DNA of 64,000 nucleotides, taken from Flavobacteriaceae bacterium (GTDB taxonomy: Bacteria; Bacteroidota; Bacteroidia; Flavobacteriales; Flavobacteriaceae). The notes below the pieces were generated by a model. The model was not told the origin of the DNA. It saw only the letters and a list, made by a program, of their open reading frames with translations, and searched no databases. Location: the NCBI GenBank assembly GCA_030830005.1, contig JAURNV010000031.1, positions 120,222 through 184,221 on the forward strand, written 5' to 3'. A program made the position numbers and the translations under genes. Positions 45,224-55,914 of the stretch are shown here, in pieces (within the stretch, counting starts at the first letter, position 1; every line of letters starts with the position of its first letter).

Positions 45224-45970
45224 CTACCCGCTAACTTTTGCAGACAGGTACTCTCGGTTCATTCTGGCAATATTTTCCAGCGAAATTCCTTTGGGACATT
45301 CTACCTCGCAAGCTCCTGTGTTAGTACAGTTTCCGAAACCTTCTTCGTCCATTTGCTTTACCATATTTAACACGCGATCTGTTGCTTCTACTTGCCCTTG
45401 AGGCAAGAGGGCATATTGAGAAACTTTTGCTGATACAAATAACATTGCTGAGGCATTTTTACAGCTTGCCACACAAGCCCCGCAACCAATACAGGCGGCG
45501 GCATCAAATGCCTTATCAGCGTTGGTTTTTTCAATAGGAATCGCGTTAGCATCTTGAGTGTTTCCAGAAGTATTAACCGACACAAATCCTCCTGCATGCT
45601 GAATGCGATCAAATGCAGAACGGTCGACTACCAAATCCTTAATCACAGGAAAAGGTTTTGCCCGAAACGGCTCAATGTGAATGGTATCGCCGTCTTTGAA
45701 TTTTCGCATATGCAATTGGCAAGTGGTAACCAATCGGTCTGGACCATGGGGCTCTCCGTTGATAAACATCGAGCATGCCCCACAAATTCCCTCTCTACAA
45801 TCGTGATCAAAAGCGACGGGGTCAACCCCTTGTTGCATGAGCTGTTCATTAAGCACGTCCATCATTTCCAAAAACGACATATCTGGCGAAACATCATCAA
45901 TTGAATAGGTGTGCATACTTCCTTTTGCGGTGGCGTTTTCTTGTCGCCAAATTTTTAATGTAAGTTTCAT
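45224..45970 (-). CDS. sdhB: Succinate dehydrogenase iron-sulfur subunit
   Basis: This protein of 248 aa has an N-terminal plant-type [2Fe-2S] domain ([12 protein letters not shown] and a later Cys in VTTCQ) and a C-terminal two-cluster domain ([11 protein letters not shown], and [15 protein letters not shown] for the other). It passes electrons from the flavin of SdhA to menaquinone at SdhC. It is the last gene of sdhC-sdhA-sdhB, 2 bp after sdhA. Length fits the type B enzymes of Bacteroidota. Confidence 0.95.
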   Translation of the reverse strand: MKLTLKIWRQENATAKGSMHTYSIDDVSPDMSFLEMMDVLNEQLMQQGVDPVAFDHDCREGICGACSMFINGEPHGPDRLVTTCQLHMRKFKDGDTIHIEPFRAKPFPVIKDLVVDRSAFDRIQHAGGFVSVNTSGNTQDANAIPIEKTNADKAFDAAACIGCGACVASCKNASAMLFVSAKVSQYALLPQGQVEATDRVLNMVKQMDEEGFGNCTNTGACEVECPKGISLENIARMNREYLSAKVSG

Positions 45971-45972
45971 CG

Positions 45973-47975
45973 CTATTTGTATGACCGTGTTTTTAATTCA
46001 ATATTTTCATAATTCAGCGGCTCTTTATGTAACTTGGCTTCGCTGGGTTCGCCTTTGTACTCCCATGCCGAAACAAAAGTAAAGTTAGCATCATCTCTTA
46101 AAGCCTCGCCCTCTGGAGTTTGTGATTCCTCTCTAAAGTGTCCTCCACAAGATTCAGCGCGTTCCAACGCATCTTTAGCAAACAGCTCTCCTAGTTCTAA
46201 AAAGTCAGCCACACGAAGGGCCTTAGCCAATGGTTCGTTAAAGGAATCCGATGTTCCGGGGACAAAAACGTCTTTGTAGAATTCCTCGCGAAGAGCCTTT
46301 ACTTCTTGAATGGCTTCATTTAAACCTGTTGCATTTCGCGACATTCCGCATTTATTCCAAATGATTTTTCCCAGTTTACGATGGAAATAATCTACAGTTT
46401 TAGTACCCTTATTGCTCATAAAGGCATCTATTTGTGCTTGGACACGCTGTTCTGCCTGCTCAAACTCTGGCAAGTTGGTTGAGATAGGTCCGGTACGAAT
46501 GTCATCTGCTAAGTAATCGCCAATCGTGTAGGGCAATACAAAGTACCCGTCCGCAAGTCCTTGCATCAATGCTGAAGCTCCTAAACGATTCGCCCCATGA
46601 TCAGAAAAGTTTGCTTCTCCAATTGCAAAACAACCGGGAATCGTGGTCATAAGGTTATAATCAACCCAAATGCCTCCCATAGTATAATGAACCGCAGGAT
46701 ATATCATCATAGGGGTTTCATAAGGATTTTGATCCACAATTTTCTCGTACATCTGAAACAAGTTGCCATATTTAGCCTTTATTATTTCTTTACCGAGCTT
46801 TTGAACTAGCGAAAGGTCATTTTCATCAAGTCCTTTAATGTGCGCCTTTTCTTTCCCGTAGCGAATAATCGCATCTGCAAAGTCAAGGAAAACCGCTTCG
46901 CCTGTAGTATTTACACCATAGCCTTCGTCACAACGTTCTTTGGCAGCCCGTGATGCCACATCTCGTGGCACTAAATTGCCAAAAGCAGGATAACGACGCT
47001 CTAAGTAATAGTCGCGATCTTCTTCTGCCAAATCGATAGGTTTAAGCTTTCCTTCACGAATTGCTACAGCATCCTCTTTCTTTTTAGGGACCCAAATACG
47101 GCCATCATTTCTAAGCGATTCGGACATTAAAGTCAATTTGGACTGATGATCTCCAGAGACTGGAATGCAAGTAGGATGGATTTGTGTAAAACACGGATTT
47201 GCAAAATAAGCCCCTTGTCTATGTATTTTCCATGCAGCAGTCACATTGCTTCCCATGGCATTAGTTAAAGATAGAATAAGTTTCCATAGCCCCCCGAGGC
47301 AATTACCACGGCATGTGCTGAGTGGCGTTCAATTTTGCCCGACACTAAGTTCCGTGTAATTATACCACGTGCTTTACCGTCTACCTTAACTAAGTCTAAC
47401 ATCTCGTGACGGTTGTACATTTTTATTTTTCCGCGCCCAATTTGGCGATTCATCGCCGAATACGCCCCTAGTAATAATTGCTGCCCAGTTTGTCCTTTTG
47501 CATAAAACGTTCTGGAAACAAGCACCCCTCCAAAAGAACGATTGTCGAGAAGACCCCCATAATCACGAGCAAAGGGAACGCCTTGAGCAACACACTGGTC
47601 GATGATGTTGGTAGATACCTCCGCTAGCCGATAGACATTAGCTTCGCGGGAGCGATAGTCTCCCCCCTTTACCGTGTCGTAAAACAACCGATAGGTAGAA
47701 TCTCCATCTCCTTGATAGTTCTTTGCGGCATTTATTCCCCCTTGAGCAGCGATAGAATGCGCTCGTCTTGGTGAATCTTGAAAGCAAAACGCCTTTACAT
47801 TGTATCCTAATTCGGCGAGTGTTGCTGCCGCAGAACCGCCCGCAAGACCAGTACCCACTACAATAACATCAATCTGACGCTTGTTGGCTGGGCTTACCAA
47901 ATTGATGCTGTTTTTGTGATTTGTCCACTTTTCGGCTATTGAGCCACTGGGGATTTTAGCATCTAATGTTGCCAT
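45973..47975 (-). pseudogene. sdhA: Succinate dehydrogenase flavoprotein subunit, split by a -1 frameshift
   Basis: Two adjacent frames make one SdhA. 47265-47975 encodes the N-terminal 236 aa, with the FAD motif [18 protein letters not shown] and the flavinylation site [11 protein letters not shown], and ends [11 protein letters not shown]-stop. 45973-47256 encodes the rest, starting [20 protein letters not shown], with HPTCIPVSG and the catalytic and FAD-closing segments. Adding one base at CTT T?A ACT AAT GCC ATG joins them as FYL-S-TNAMGSN, the normal family sequence, and gives 667 aa, the normal length. Since sdhC and sdhB are intact and SDH is central, a sequencing or assembly error is the first suspect. 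A real mutation is also possible. Confidence 0.93.
47256..47268 (-). other. Site of the one-base deletion in sdhA
   Basis: The minus strand reads CTTTAACTAATGCCATGG, while the family sequence requires CTT TNA ACT AAT GCC ATG, most simply TCA with C missing. The resulting TAA at 47265-47267 ends the N-terminal fragment. The site is not a long homopolymer. Confidence 0.85.
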
Positions 47976-47976
47976 A

Positions 47977-48636
47977 TTAATGATTTAAAAAGTGAAATAA
48001 CGCGATGAATGCATAGCCTACAGGAATTCCTATAGCATATAATTTTCCAAAGGATTTTAATGCAGGGGTATATTTATTGTTAAAGCCCATAGACTGAAAG
48101 GCAGAAGCAAACCCGTGCAAGAGGTGAAGCGACAAAAAGAAAAACGAAATGACATAAAGAATTACTCTAGTCATATCTTCAAACTTATGCACTAATTCTT
48201 CATAATAACGCGTTGGATTCTCGGGTAATGCCTCTACATACTTATAGTTCATTTCGGGAACCCAAAAATCATAAAAGTGAAGCGCTAAAAATGCCAAAAC
48301 AGTAGCTCCAGAAACAAGCATGTTACGAGAAACCCAACTTGCATTGGCACTTCCCTTGTAAACAGCATAACGCGTACCACGAGCACGTTTGTTTTGAATG
48401 TCAAGTACAAACCCCATGACAAAATGAAAAATCACTCCTAATATAAGAATGGGTTGGAGTAAAAATTGCACCACAGGATTAGATCCCATAAAGTGAGAAA
48501 ACTGATTAAAGATATCTGCGCTAAACACCGAAGTAATATTAATCACGAAATGTTGCGCCAAGAAAATCATAAGAAAAATCCCAGAAAGCGCCATAGCAAC
48601 TTTTCTCAGGATAGTAGAAGACAAGGTGATTCCCAT
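47977..48636 (-). CDS. sdhC: Succinate dehydrogenase cytochrome b subunit
   Basis: This protein of 219 aa has five hydrophobic helices and histidines in several of them, as in type B (dihaem, single membrane subunit) succinate:menaquinone reductases. No sdhD gene is present, which agrees with type B. It is the first gene of sdhC-sdhA-sdhB and starts 22 nt after a strong TTTG-N20-TAATTTTG promoter. sdhA follows 1 bp later. Confidence 0.94.
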   Translation of the reverse strand: MGITLSSTILRKVAMALSGIFLMIFLAQHFVINITSVFSADIFNQFSHFMGSNPVVQFLLQPILILGVIFHFVMGFVLDIQNKRARGTRYAVYKGSANASWVSRNMLVSGATVLAFLALHFYDFWVPEMNYKYVEALPENPTRYYEELVHKFEDMTRVILYVISFFFLSLHLLHGFASAFQSMGFNNKYTPALKSFGKLYAIGIPVGYAFIALFHFLNH

Positions 48637-48658
48637 AATTTATGGCATTTATTAGGCA

Positions 48659-48690
48659 CAAAATTAGGTGCTGAACGCCTGAAAGCCAAA
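48659..48690 (-). promoter_or_regulatory. Promoter of sdhCAB (TTTG-N20-TAATTTTG)
   Basis: On the minus strand TTTG at 48687-48690, a 20-nt spacer and TAATTTTG at 48659-48666 match both Bacteroidota promoter boxes. It lies 22 nt upstream of the sdhC ATG. Confidence 0.78.
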
Positions 48691-48778
48691 GGTTTTCGTT
48701 TATTTAGTATAATTCTAATATATGTTGATGGATATGTTTAACAAATACAGTATAAAATCCATGGAAAAGGAACCAAAT

Positions 48779-51598
48779 CTACTCTATTGTAAGAGTTGTT
48801 TTTAATTCATCATTCCAGAAAATCTTGTAAGTGCCTTTGGGCAAATACGTGTTTCCATCATCTGCTGTTTTTAGTTCTGCTTTATGCTTTCGGTTGAATA
48901 GCTTTACCGCACTACTGTTCATAACTAAAGTATAGGGAACGTTTTGCAATCCTCTAGAAAGTTGGATGGCTTCTTCAAATATCAAAACATCTTTATCTGT
49001 TGTGATGCTCCAAACCCCATCGGTTGGTTGATTTGCGAAAAAAGTCAAATGAACTGTTGGGGTGTATGGATCGTTCCACATACGGCTTTTTTGTCCCCAA
49101 CGGCTATTATGCTTTTGAGGCTGTAATGACAAAACAGCGATATCTTTAGTGAGCAGAACGGGTAATTGCTGAATAGCTTCAAGTTCACATAAATAGATAG
49201 AACGGCCATGCGTTCCTACCAATAAATCATTTTCTTGTTTCTGGATATACAAATCATGCACAGCAACACGTGGAATTTCCGCGTCAAAAATATACCACTC
49301 GATTCCTTGATTGATGCTCACATAAAGCCCATTGTCTGATCCCAGATAAAGTATTTGCTCATTTGTTGGGTCTTCTCGAATAACGTTGACAGGGCTATGA
49401 GGTAGATTAGCAGAAATTTTACGCCATGTCACTCCCAAATCATCCGACATATACACATAAGGGGTAAAATCATCCCAGCGGTATCCGTTTAGTGTAACAT
49501 AAATTCTAGAGGAATTGTGAGATGAAAACTGAACCCGACTAACCCATAGGTTTTGAGGCAAACCATCACTAATGCGCCGCCAAGATGCGCCGCCATCTTG
49601 AGACAACTGGACATATCCGTCATCGGAACCAACTACTAATGTGCCAAAATCATGTACTGATTCATCAATAGTTGTCAGCGTTCCATAAGGGACATTACCC
49701 TTTTTTCCACCAGTAGTTAGGTCATCAGAAATAGTTGCCCATTCCTCCCCTTTATTCATGGATCGGTGCAACTTATTACTGCCAAAATAAAGAATGTCAT
49801 TGTTGTGGGGCGACAGTAAAATAGGCGTTTGCCAATTAAATCGTAGGGGGGCTTCTCCTAATTTATGTTTTGGCTTAATAAAAATGCGTTTCCCTGTTTC
49901 TTTATCAATTTTAAAATAATTACCAAACTGATAACCCGTATAAACAATGTTTGGATTGCGCTTATCTACTTGAACTTGCATTCCATCACCTCCCATTATA
50001 CTTGTCCAATTGTTGTGGCCAGTTTGGTGCCATCTTATGTTTTCTCTACTTGTGTGTACCGCCTCCCAAACTCCGTTATCTTGTAATCCTCCGTAAACAT
50101 GATACGGTTCTTGTGTGTCGGCATACACGGTATAAAACTGCCCCACTGAGGGTTGATTGGATTTTATCCAATGTTCTCCGCCATCATAGCTGATATTAAC
50201 CCCTCCATCGTTTCCGTTAATTAGGTGTTTTGGGTTGTTAGGATTTATCCAGAGGGCATGGTGATCTGCATGTACATTAGGAGCATCTATGGATGTAAAT
50301 GTTTTGCCTCCGTCAGCAGAAGTCAACAGGGGAACCCCATAAATATAAATCTGCTCACTATTTGTTGGAGAAACATGAATCATTCCAAAATAATAACCAT
50401 AACTGTAGTACAAATCTTCTAAAAATTCATCGTGCGTTTTCTCCCAAGATGCTCCCCCGTCGGTGCTCAAATACACTTGGGCGCCCACTACTGGCGTGTC
50501 AAATAACTCTGCATTTGCATCTGTTAAGTACAAGGCAATGTCAGAGGGCTTAAGTTTGCCATTTCGCACTGATTCGCGGATAATTTCTGCAGTATATTCT
50601 TTGGGGAAGCCATTTTCTTTCAAAAAATCTGCTAACAACTCTTTGTCGTATGCCATAAAAGCTTCCAAAGAAATTCCTTCAAAATCTTTTTTGGTGAGTT
50701 TAGGCAAAACTGTTTTAGAAGTTGTTTGGCGATCTTGACTGTCCAAAATGGCATAAATAATGTTGGAATCATAGGCAGCTAACCCAATGCGCCCTACGCC
50801 CATACCTTGCGGAAAACCACTTGTTGCTGTGGTAATACTAATCCATGAATTCCCTCCATCGGTACTTTTATATATCCCAGAAGTTGAGCCACTCCCTGAA
50901 AAATGCCATGCCTTTCGGTCTTTTTCCCATACTGCAGCATATTGCACCTTAAAATCTTGTGGAGAAACACTAATTTCAATAACCCCTGTAGTGTTATTTA
51001 GTAAAAGGGTTTGTGACCAATTTTTTCCTCCATTAGTTGTTTTGTAAATACCCCGCGTCTTGTTGGGTGAATACAAATGTCCTGTAACACCTACTACAAC
51101 CTCATCGGGATTATTAGGGTTAATTTCAATTTTTCCAATATGATGTGCATCCTCAAGACCTATGTGGTGCCACGTTTTCCCTTTGTCGGATGATTTTAAA
51201 ACTCCAATACCGGCGTAAGACGAACGTGAGGCGTTGTTTTCTCCAGTACCAACATAAAGGGTGTGTGTGGGCCAATGCACCGCAATATCGCCAATATTTT
51301 GTGTGGGGCTATTGTCCATAACTGGAGAAAAAGTGGTGCCGTTATTATTGGTATACCACAATCCTCCAGAGGCATAAGCAACATAAAACTCATGTGGAGC
51401 ATTCGGATTTACGTCTAAATCTGTTACGCGACCACTCATCACGCTGGGCCCAATGTTAGTCAATGGAAGTTTTGCCACCAAAGATTGTGCAATAAGCGTG
51501 TTCAAAATGTTTTCGGATTGGCGTAACGTTTCTGGGGAAGTAGGTAACGGTTGAGCAACTGCGAAACTGCAGCACAAAAAGAAAAGCAAATGTTTCAT
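48779..51598 (-). CDS. Secreted Vps10/sortilin-like BNR-repeat protein
   Basis: This protein of 939 aa has a signal peptide (MKHLLFFLCCSFAVAQP) and many Asp-box (BNR) motifs of the form S-D-G-G-x-T/S-W: SSDKGKTWHHIG, TTNGGKNW, STDGGNSW, STDGGASW, SADGGKTF, SYDGGEHW, SQDGGASW and SDDLGVTW. These form large beta-propellers as in the sortilin/Vps10 family and some glycosidases. No catalytic set of sialidase type is seen, so binding is as likely as hydrolysis. The C-terminus (KIFWNDELKTTLTIE) is not an obvious T9SS sorting domain. It stands alone, divergent from pepP. Confidence 0.87.
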   Translation of the reverse strand: MKHLLFFLCCSFAVAQPLPTSPETLRQSENILNTLIAQSLVAKLPLTNIGPSVMSGRVTDLDVNPNAPHEFYVAYASGGLWYTNNNGTTFSPVMDNSPTQNIGDIAVHWPTHTLYVGTGENNASRSSYAGIGVLKSSDKGKTWHHIGLEDAHHIGKIEINPNNPDEVVVGVTGHLYSPNKTRGIYKTTNGGKNWSQTLLLNNTTGVIEISVSPQDFKVQYAAVWEKDRKAWHFSGSGSTSGIYKSTDGGNSWISITTATSGFPQGMGVGRIGLAAYDSNIIYAILDSQDRQTTSKTVLPKLTKKDFEGISLEAFMAYDKELLADFLKENGFPKEYTAEIIRESVRNGKLKPSDIALYLTDANAELFDTPVVGAQVYLSTDGGASWEKTHDEFLEDLYYSYGYYFGMIHVSPTNSEQIYIYGVPLLTSADGGKTFTSIDAPNVHADHHALWINPNNPKHLINGNDGGVNISYDGGEHWIKSNQPSVGQFYTVYADTQEPYHVYGGLQDNGVWEAVHTSRENIRWHQTGHNNWTSIMGGDGMQVQVDKRNPNIVYTGYQFGNYFKIDKETGKRIFIKPKHKLGEAPLRFNWQTPILLSPHNNDILYFGSNKLHRSMNKGEEWATISDDLTTGGKKGNVPYGTLTTIDESVHDFGTLVVGSDDGYVQLSQDGGASWRRISDGLPQNLWVSRVQFSSHNSSRIYVTLNGYRWDDFTPYVYMSDDLGVTWRKISANLPHSPVNVIREDPTNEQILYLGSDNGLYVSINQGIEWYIFDAEIPRVAVHDLYIQKQENDLLVGTHGRSIYLCELEAIQQLPVLLTKDIAVLSLQPQKHNSRWGQKSRMWNDPYTPTVHLTFFANQPTDGVWSITTDKDVLIFEEAIQLSRGLQNVPYTLVMNSSAVKLFNRKHKAELKTADDGNTYLPKGTYKIFWNDELKTTLTIE

Positions 51599-51660
51599 GA
51601 CAAGATATTTAGTGTGAAGATAATTTTTTTTTACTTTACGCTACCAAAACATAGTGCTCC

Positions 51661-52944
51661 ATGAAATACACTTCGCTTCCTTCGTCTATATACACGCAAA
51701 ATCGTGAGCGATTTATGTCGCAACTAAAGCCCAATAGTATTGCGGTGTTTAATTCAAACGATGTTTATCCTATTAGTGCCGATAGCACCCTCCCCTTTGC
51801 GCAGCATCGGGACTTGTTTTACCTTTCAGGCATAGATCAAGAAGAAACCATCGTTTTACTTTATCCAGATGCAAAAGACCCTGCACATCGAGAGATTGTC
51901 TTTGTGCGCGAAACAAACGCCCACATTGCGATTTGGGAAGGACATAAGCTCACTAAAAAAGAGACTACAAAAGTTTCAGGAGTTGAAACTGTAATGTGGA
52001 CCTCGTTATTTGAGCAGACCTTATTGGATTTGGCGAAACATGCGGAGCACATTTATATCAACACCAACGAACACTACCGCGCCAAGGTGGAAACCCAAAC
52101 ACGCGAAGATCGGTATATTGCATGGTGCAAAAAAAAATTTCCACACCACAAATACGAAAGAAGTAATCCCATTTTACAACGCCTTAGGTCCATAAAAGCT
52201 GCTGAAGAAATTGAACATATACAACGCGCCTGTAACATTACCGAAAAAGGGTTTCGGCGTATTTTGAAATTTGTAAAACCCGGTGTTTGGGAGCACGAAA
52301 TTGAGGCGGAGTTTGCCCATGAGTTTTTGAAAAATCGATCCAAAGGCTTTGCCTATACTCCCATAATTGCTTCAGGCACCAACAGCAATGTGTTGCATTA
52401 CATAGAAAATTGTAAAAAATGTAAATCAGGAGATGTGATTTTGTTAGATGTTGGTGCTGAATATGGTAATTACTCTTCTGATATGACACGAACCATACCT
52501 GTTTCGGGCAGATTTTCACCTCGACAGCGTGCAGTATATGATGCCGTACTCAAGGTAAAAAACGAAGCTACAAAACTGCTTGTCCCGGGAGTGCTTTGGA
52601 AAGCATATCATGTAGAAGTAGGTAAACTGATGAGCAGTGCGCTCATCGATTTAGAACTCCTTACCAAAAATGAAGTTGCTGAAAACGCAGAAGCGTATAA
52701 AAAATATTTTATGCACGGCACCTCGCATCATTTGGGTTTAGATACCCATGACTACGGTCTGTTAGACGAGCCCATGCAAGCCAATATGGTGTTTACGGTA
52801 GAGCCTGGAATATATATCCCCGACGAAGGCTTTGGTATTCGTCTCGAAGACGATGTGGTAATACAACCCATTGGTGCACCCAAAAACCTTATGCAAAACA
52901 TTCCCATTGACCCCGATGAAATTGAAGCATTAATGAATGCTTAA
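51661..52944 (+). CDS. pepP: Xaa-Pro aminopeptidase (aminopeptidase P)
   Basis: This protein of 427 aa has the N-terminal AMP_N domain (about 1-140) and the pita-bread metallopeptidase domain. Metal ligands are visible in LLDVGAEYGNYSSDMTRT (two Asp), MHGTSHHLGLDTHDYG (His) and FTVEPGIYI (Glu), with a last Glu in IRLEDDVV. It removes N-terminal residues before proline and needs two Mn ions. No signal peptide is seen, so it is cytoplasmic. The stop codon interlocks (TTAA) with that of thiL. Confidence 0.94.
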   Translation: MKYTSLPSSIYTQNRERFMSQLKPNSIAVFNSNDVYPISADSTLPFAQHRDLFYLSGIDQEETIVLLYPDAKDPAHREIVFVRETNAHIAIWEGHKLTKKETTKVSGVETVMWTSLFEQTLLDLAKHAEHIYINTNEHYRAKVETQTREDRYIAWCKKKFPHHKYERSNPILQRLRSIKAAEEIEHIQRACNITEKGFRRILKFVKPGVWEHEIEAEFAHEFLKNRSKGFAYTPIIASGTNSNVLHYIENCKKCKSGDVILLDVGAEYGNYSSDMTRTIPVSGRFSPRQRAVYDAVLKVKNEATKLLVPGVLWKAYHVEVGKLMSSALIDLELLTKNEVAENAEAYKKYFMHGTSHHLGLDTHDYGLLDEPMQANMVFTVEPGIYIPDEGFGIRLEDDVVIQPIGAPKNLMQNIPIDPDEIEALMNA

Positions 52945-53978
52945 AATGCCCTCCAGCCTTGGGCTTTAAGGGGCAGCACTTCGTTCCCCCGAGTAACCAA
53001 TGCTGTACCTTCAGCTTTGGCGCTCATGTGCCCAATAACCGTAAGGTTTGGGTTGCCTTTTATTTTGTCGTATTCGTCTTGTTTAAGGGTAAACAGCAGT
53101 TCATAATCTTCGCCGCCGCTAAGGGCAATGGTCGTGCTATCTATGTTAAATTCTTCACAAACAGCAATAAATTGTGGGTCGAGGGGAATTTTATCTTCAT
53201 AAATACGACACCCCAATCCGCTGTGCTGACATAGGTGCAGTACTTCTGAGGATAATCCATCACTAATATCAATCATAGAAGTGGGTTTTACTTCTAGCGC
53301 ATTGAGCAAGGAAACAATATCTTTTCGGGCTTCAGGTTTTAGTTGACGTTCCACCAAATACGTATAAGGATCAAGGTCAGGTTTATGGTTAGGGTTGGCT
53401 TTAAACACCTCGTTTTCGCGCGCCAATACTTGCAGTCCCATATAGGCTGCGCCCAAATCGCCAGAAACTACTAGTAGCTCATTTTCAGCCGCTCCACTGC
53501 GCTTTACAGCACCCGTTTTGGATACCTCGCCCAGTGCAGTAACCGAAAGTTGCAGCCCTTGTTTTGAGGAAGTAGTATCGCCACCGACCAAATCCACTCC
53601 ATAGGTTTTGCATGCCAAATGTATGCCAGCATAGAGCTCCTCTAACGCCTCTAAAGTAAAACGATTTGACACCGCAATAGACACCAGAACTTGTGTGGCT
53701 TGTGCATTCATAGCATAAATATCCGATAGGTTTACCACCACCGCCTTGTAGCCCAAATGCTTGAGCGGCATATACGCCAAATCGAAGTGTACCCCTTCAA
53801 TGAGCATGTCTGTGCTAACCACAGTTTCACTTTCGTGTTTTAGCACGGCTGCATCATCTCCAATTCCACACAACGTCGATGGAAGTGCTGTGGTTGCCGA
53901 CTTGGTCAAATGGTCAATAAGGGCAAATTCACCCATGGATTCAAGTGAAGTTTTAGACGGTTTTTGGTCTTCTAGCAT
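52941..53978 (-). CDS. thiL: Thiamine-monophosphate kinase
   Basis: From ATG 53978 (MLEDQKPSKTSLESMGEFAL) it has 345 aa. The track start at 54023 lies upstream of the promoter element. ThiL motifs are GIGDDAAVL, DMLIEGVHFDL, KAVVVNLSDIYAM, GGDTTSS, SGDLGAAYMGLQV, and IDISDGLSSEVLHL. It makes thiamine pyrophosphate from thiamine monophosphate. No other thiamine gene is nearby. It is divergent from the suf operon. Confidence 0.94.
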   Translation of the reverse strand: MLEDQKPSKTSLESMGEFALIDHLTKSATTALPSTLCGIGDDAAVLKHESETVVSTDMLIEGVHFDLAYMPLKHLGYKAVVVNLSDIYAMNAQATQVLVSIAVSNRFTLEALEELYAGIHLACKTYGVDLVGGDTTSSKQGLQLSVTALGEVSKTGAVKRSGAAENELLVVSGDLGAAYMGLQVLARENEVFKANPNHKPDLDPYTYLVERQLKPEARKDIVSLLNALEVKPTSMIDISDGLSSEVLHLCQHSGLGCRIYEDKIPLDPQFIAVCEEFNIDSTTIALSGGEDYELLFTLKQDEYDKIKGNPNLTVIGHMSAKAEGTALVTRGNEVLPLKAQGWRAF

Positions 53979-53982
53979 GGCA

Positions 53983-53990
53983 CAAAAGTA
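53983..53990 (-). promoter_or_regulatory. Putative thiL -7 element directly before the ATG
   Basis: The minus strand reads TACTTTTG-TGCC-ATG, with 4 nt between the element and the start. A leaderless mRNA is predicted. No clear -33 TTG is seen. Confidence 0.5.
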
Positions 53991-54087
53991 GCGTATTTTG
54001 GTGTGAATTGCTTTTGTGAACAATGCATTGAATGTGATGCGGTATTCAATCTATAGAAGCTCACTACTCCATCATCGTAAAATGTGG

Positions 54088-54095
54088 TATATTTG
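54088..54095 (+). promoter_or_regulatory. Putative -7 element of the suf operon
   Basis: TATATTTG matches TAnnTTTG, 27 nt before the ATG at 54123, in the divergent spacer shared with thiL. I see no IscR- or Fur-like palindrome. Confidence 0.55.
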
Positions 54096-54122
54096 CACTT
54101 TGGAATGAATCCAAATAAGGCT

Positions 54123-54452
54123 ATGATTAAAGTTTCTACACACGCACGCGACAAGGTCGTGCAAATGATGCAAGATGACGGGGTAGACATGACGTCTCAC
54201 TTTGTACGCGTTGGCGTAAAAAGTGGCGGGTGCTCGGGACTATCCTATGAGCTTAAATTTGATACCGCTTTAGGTGACGATGACAAAGTGTTTGAAGACA
54301 ATAACGTGCGTATTGTCGTAGACAAAAAAAGCTTTTTGTATCTTGTAGGAACAACCCTAGAATATTCAGGAGGATTAAACGGCAAAGGATTTGTATTTAA
54401 CAATCCAAATGCCAACAGAACGTGTGGGTGTGGCGAAAGTTTTTCGCTTTAA
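54123..54452 (+). CDS. sufA: A-type iron-sulfur carrier (SufA/IscA family)
   Basis: I choose ATG 54123 (MIKVSTHARDKVVQMMQ), giving 109 aa. The track start is a GTG overlapping the promoter, and ATG 54105 is an alternative. The three conserved cysteines are present: SGGCSGLSYEL and the C-terminal CGCGESF. A-type carriers receive Fe-S clusters from the SufBCD scaffold and pass them to target proteins. It is the first gene of the suf operon, 9 bp before sufB. SufA, IscA and ErpA are hard to tell apart by sequence, so the symbol is by position. Confidence 0.93.
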   Translation: MIKVSTHARDKVVQMMQDDGVDMTSHFVRVGVKSGGCSGLSYELKFDTALGDDDKVFEDNNVRIVVDKKSFLYLVGTTLEYSGGLNGKGFVFNNPNANRTCGCGESFSL

Positions 54453-54461
54453 AAGACAGCT

Positions 54462-55907
54462 ATGGCATACACTGAAGAAGAATTAAAAAAAGAGCTCGAA
54501 ACCAAGGAGTATGAATACGGTTTTTATACGGACATTGAGTCCGACACATTCCCCGTAGGATTAAACGAGGACATTGTACGTGCCATTTCAGCACGTAAAA
54601 ACGAACCCGCTTGGATGACTAAATGGCGCTTGGAAGCCTATGAAATGTTCCTCAAAATGGAAGAGCCAGATTGGGCTAATGTCACCTACCAAAAACCCAA
54701 TCTTCAAAATATTGCATATTATTCTGCTCCTAAAAGCAAGGACAAATACGAAAGCTTAGACGAAGTTGACCCAGAACTACTAAAAACATTTGAAAAGCTA
54801 GGGATTTCTTTAGAAGAACAAAAAAAACTTGCTGGTGTTGCTGTAGATATTGTCATGGATTCTGTGTCAGTGGCCACAACGTTTAAAGATACACTTGCTG
54901 AAAAAGGTATTATTTTTTGTTCCATTTCAGAGGCTATTCAAGAACACCCTGAATTGGTAAAAAAATACATCGGGACTGTAATTCCGCGGACCGATAATTA
55001 TTTTGCGGCGTTAAATTCTGCCGTATTCTCTGATGGGTCATTTTGTTACATTCCAAAAGGGGTGCACTGCCCTATGGAGCTTTCTACCTATTTCCGAATC
55101 AATCAAGCCGGAACTGGGCAATTTGAGCGTACACTTGTGATTGCCGACGAAGGGAGTTATGTGAGCTATTTAGAAGGATGTACGGCTCCCGCACGAGATG
55201 AAAATCAGCTCCACGCAGCAGTAGTAGAACTTGTTGCGCTAGACGATGCCGAAATCAAATACTCTACCGTACAAAACTGGTTTCCTGGTGACAAAGAAGG
55301 AAAAGGAGGTGTGTATAATTTTGTGACAAAACGAGGTATTTGCCACGAGCGGTCAAAAATCTCTTGGACACAAGTTGAAACTGGCTCTGCTGTAACATGG
55401 AAATACCCTTCGTGCATTTTGAAAGGAAACGACAGTATTGGAGAATTTTATTCTATAGCACTTACAAACAATTTTCAACAAGCGGATACTGGCACAAAAA
55501 TGATTCATTTGGGAAAACGCACCAAGAGTACCATTATTTCTAAAGGAATTTCAGCAGGAAAATCGCAAAATAGCTATCGCGGATTGGTTAAAATTGGGGC
55601 AAACGCTAAAAATTCTCGAAACTTTTCCCAATGTGATTCCCTGCTCATGGGAAATCAGTGCGGCGCACACACCTTTCCTTACATTGAAGTGAAAAGCAAA
55701 ACCGCTAAAATTGAACATGAAGCTACTACCAGTAAGATTGGTGAAGACCAAATTTTTTATTGTAACCAACGTGGTATTGAAACCGAAAAAGCCATTGCTT
55801 TAATAGTGAATGGTTTTAGTAAAGAAGTTCTTAATAAACTACCTATGGAGTTTGCTGTAGAAGCCCAAAAATTATTGGAAATTTCACTCGAAGGCTCTGT
55901 TGGATAA
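54462..55907 (+). CDS. sufB: Fe-S cluster assembly scaffold SufB
   Basis: This protein of 481 aa has the SufB pattern: YKEP-like N-terminus ([20 protein letters not shown]), [40 protein letters not shown] (the conserved Cys involved in cluster assembly), and the right-handed beta-helix core. With SufC and SufD it forms the scaffold complex that builds Fe-S clusters. Its length is normal. A lipoprotein gene interrupts the usual direct sufB-sufC junction. Confidence 0.96.
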   Translation: MAYTEEELKKELETKEYEYGFYTDIESDTFPVGLNEDIVRAISARKNEPAWMTKWRLEAYEMFLKMEEPDWANVTYQKPNLQNIAYYSAPKSKDKYESLDEVDPELLKTFEKLGISLEEQKKLAGVAVDIVMDSVSVATTFKDTLAEKGIIFCSISEAIQEHPELVKKYIGTVIPRTDNYFAALNSAVFSDGSFCYIPKGVHCPMELSTYFRINQAGTGQFERTLVIADEGSYVSYLEGCTAPARDENQLHAAVVELVALDDAEIKYSTVQNWFPGDKEGKGGVYNFVTKRGICHERSKISWTQVETGSAVTWKYPSCILKGNDSIGEFYSIALTNNFQQADTGTKMIHLGKRTKSTIISKGISAGKSQNSYRGLVKIGANAKNSRNFSQCDSLLMGNQCGAHTFPYIEVKSKTAKIEHEATTSKIGEDQIFYCNQRGIETEKAIALIVNGFSKEVLNKLPMEFAVEAQKLLEISLEGSVG

Positions 55908-55914
55908 ACCCTAA

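Noticed and set aside
47254-47270. Programmed ribosomal frameshift in sdhA
   Set aside because: The site CTT TAA C resembles the prfB +1 site, but shifting +1 meets a TAA at once. The needed shift is -1 and there is no X XXY YYZ slippery heptamer. A missing base explains the data better.
48779-51598. Vps10/BNR protein as a T9SS cargo
   Set aside because: The C-terminus does not show the conserved sorting-domain pattern that I would expect, so I only call a signal peptide and Asp-box propellers.
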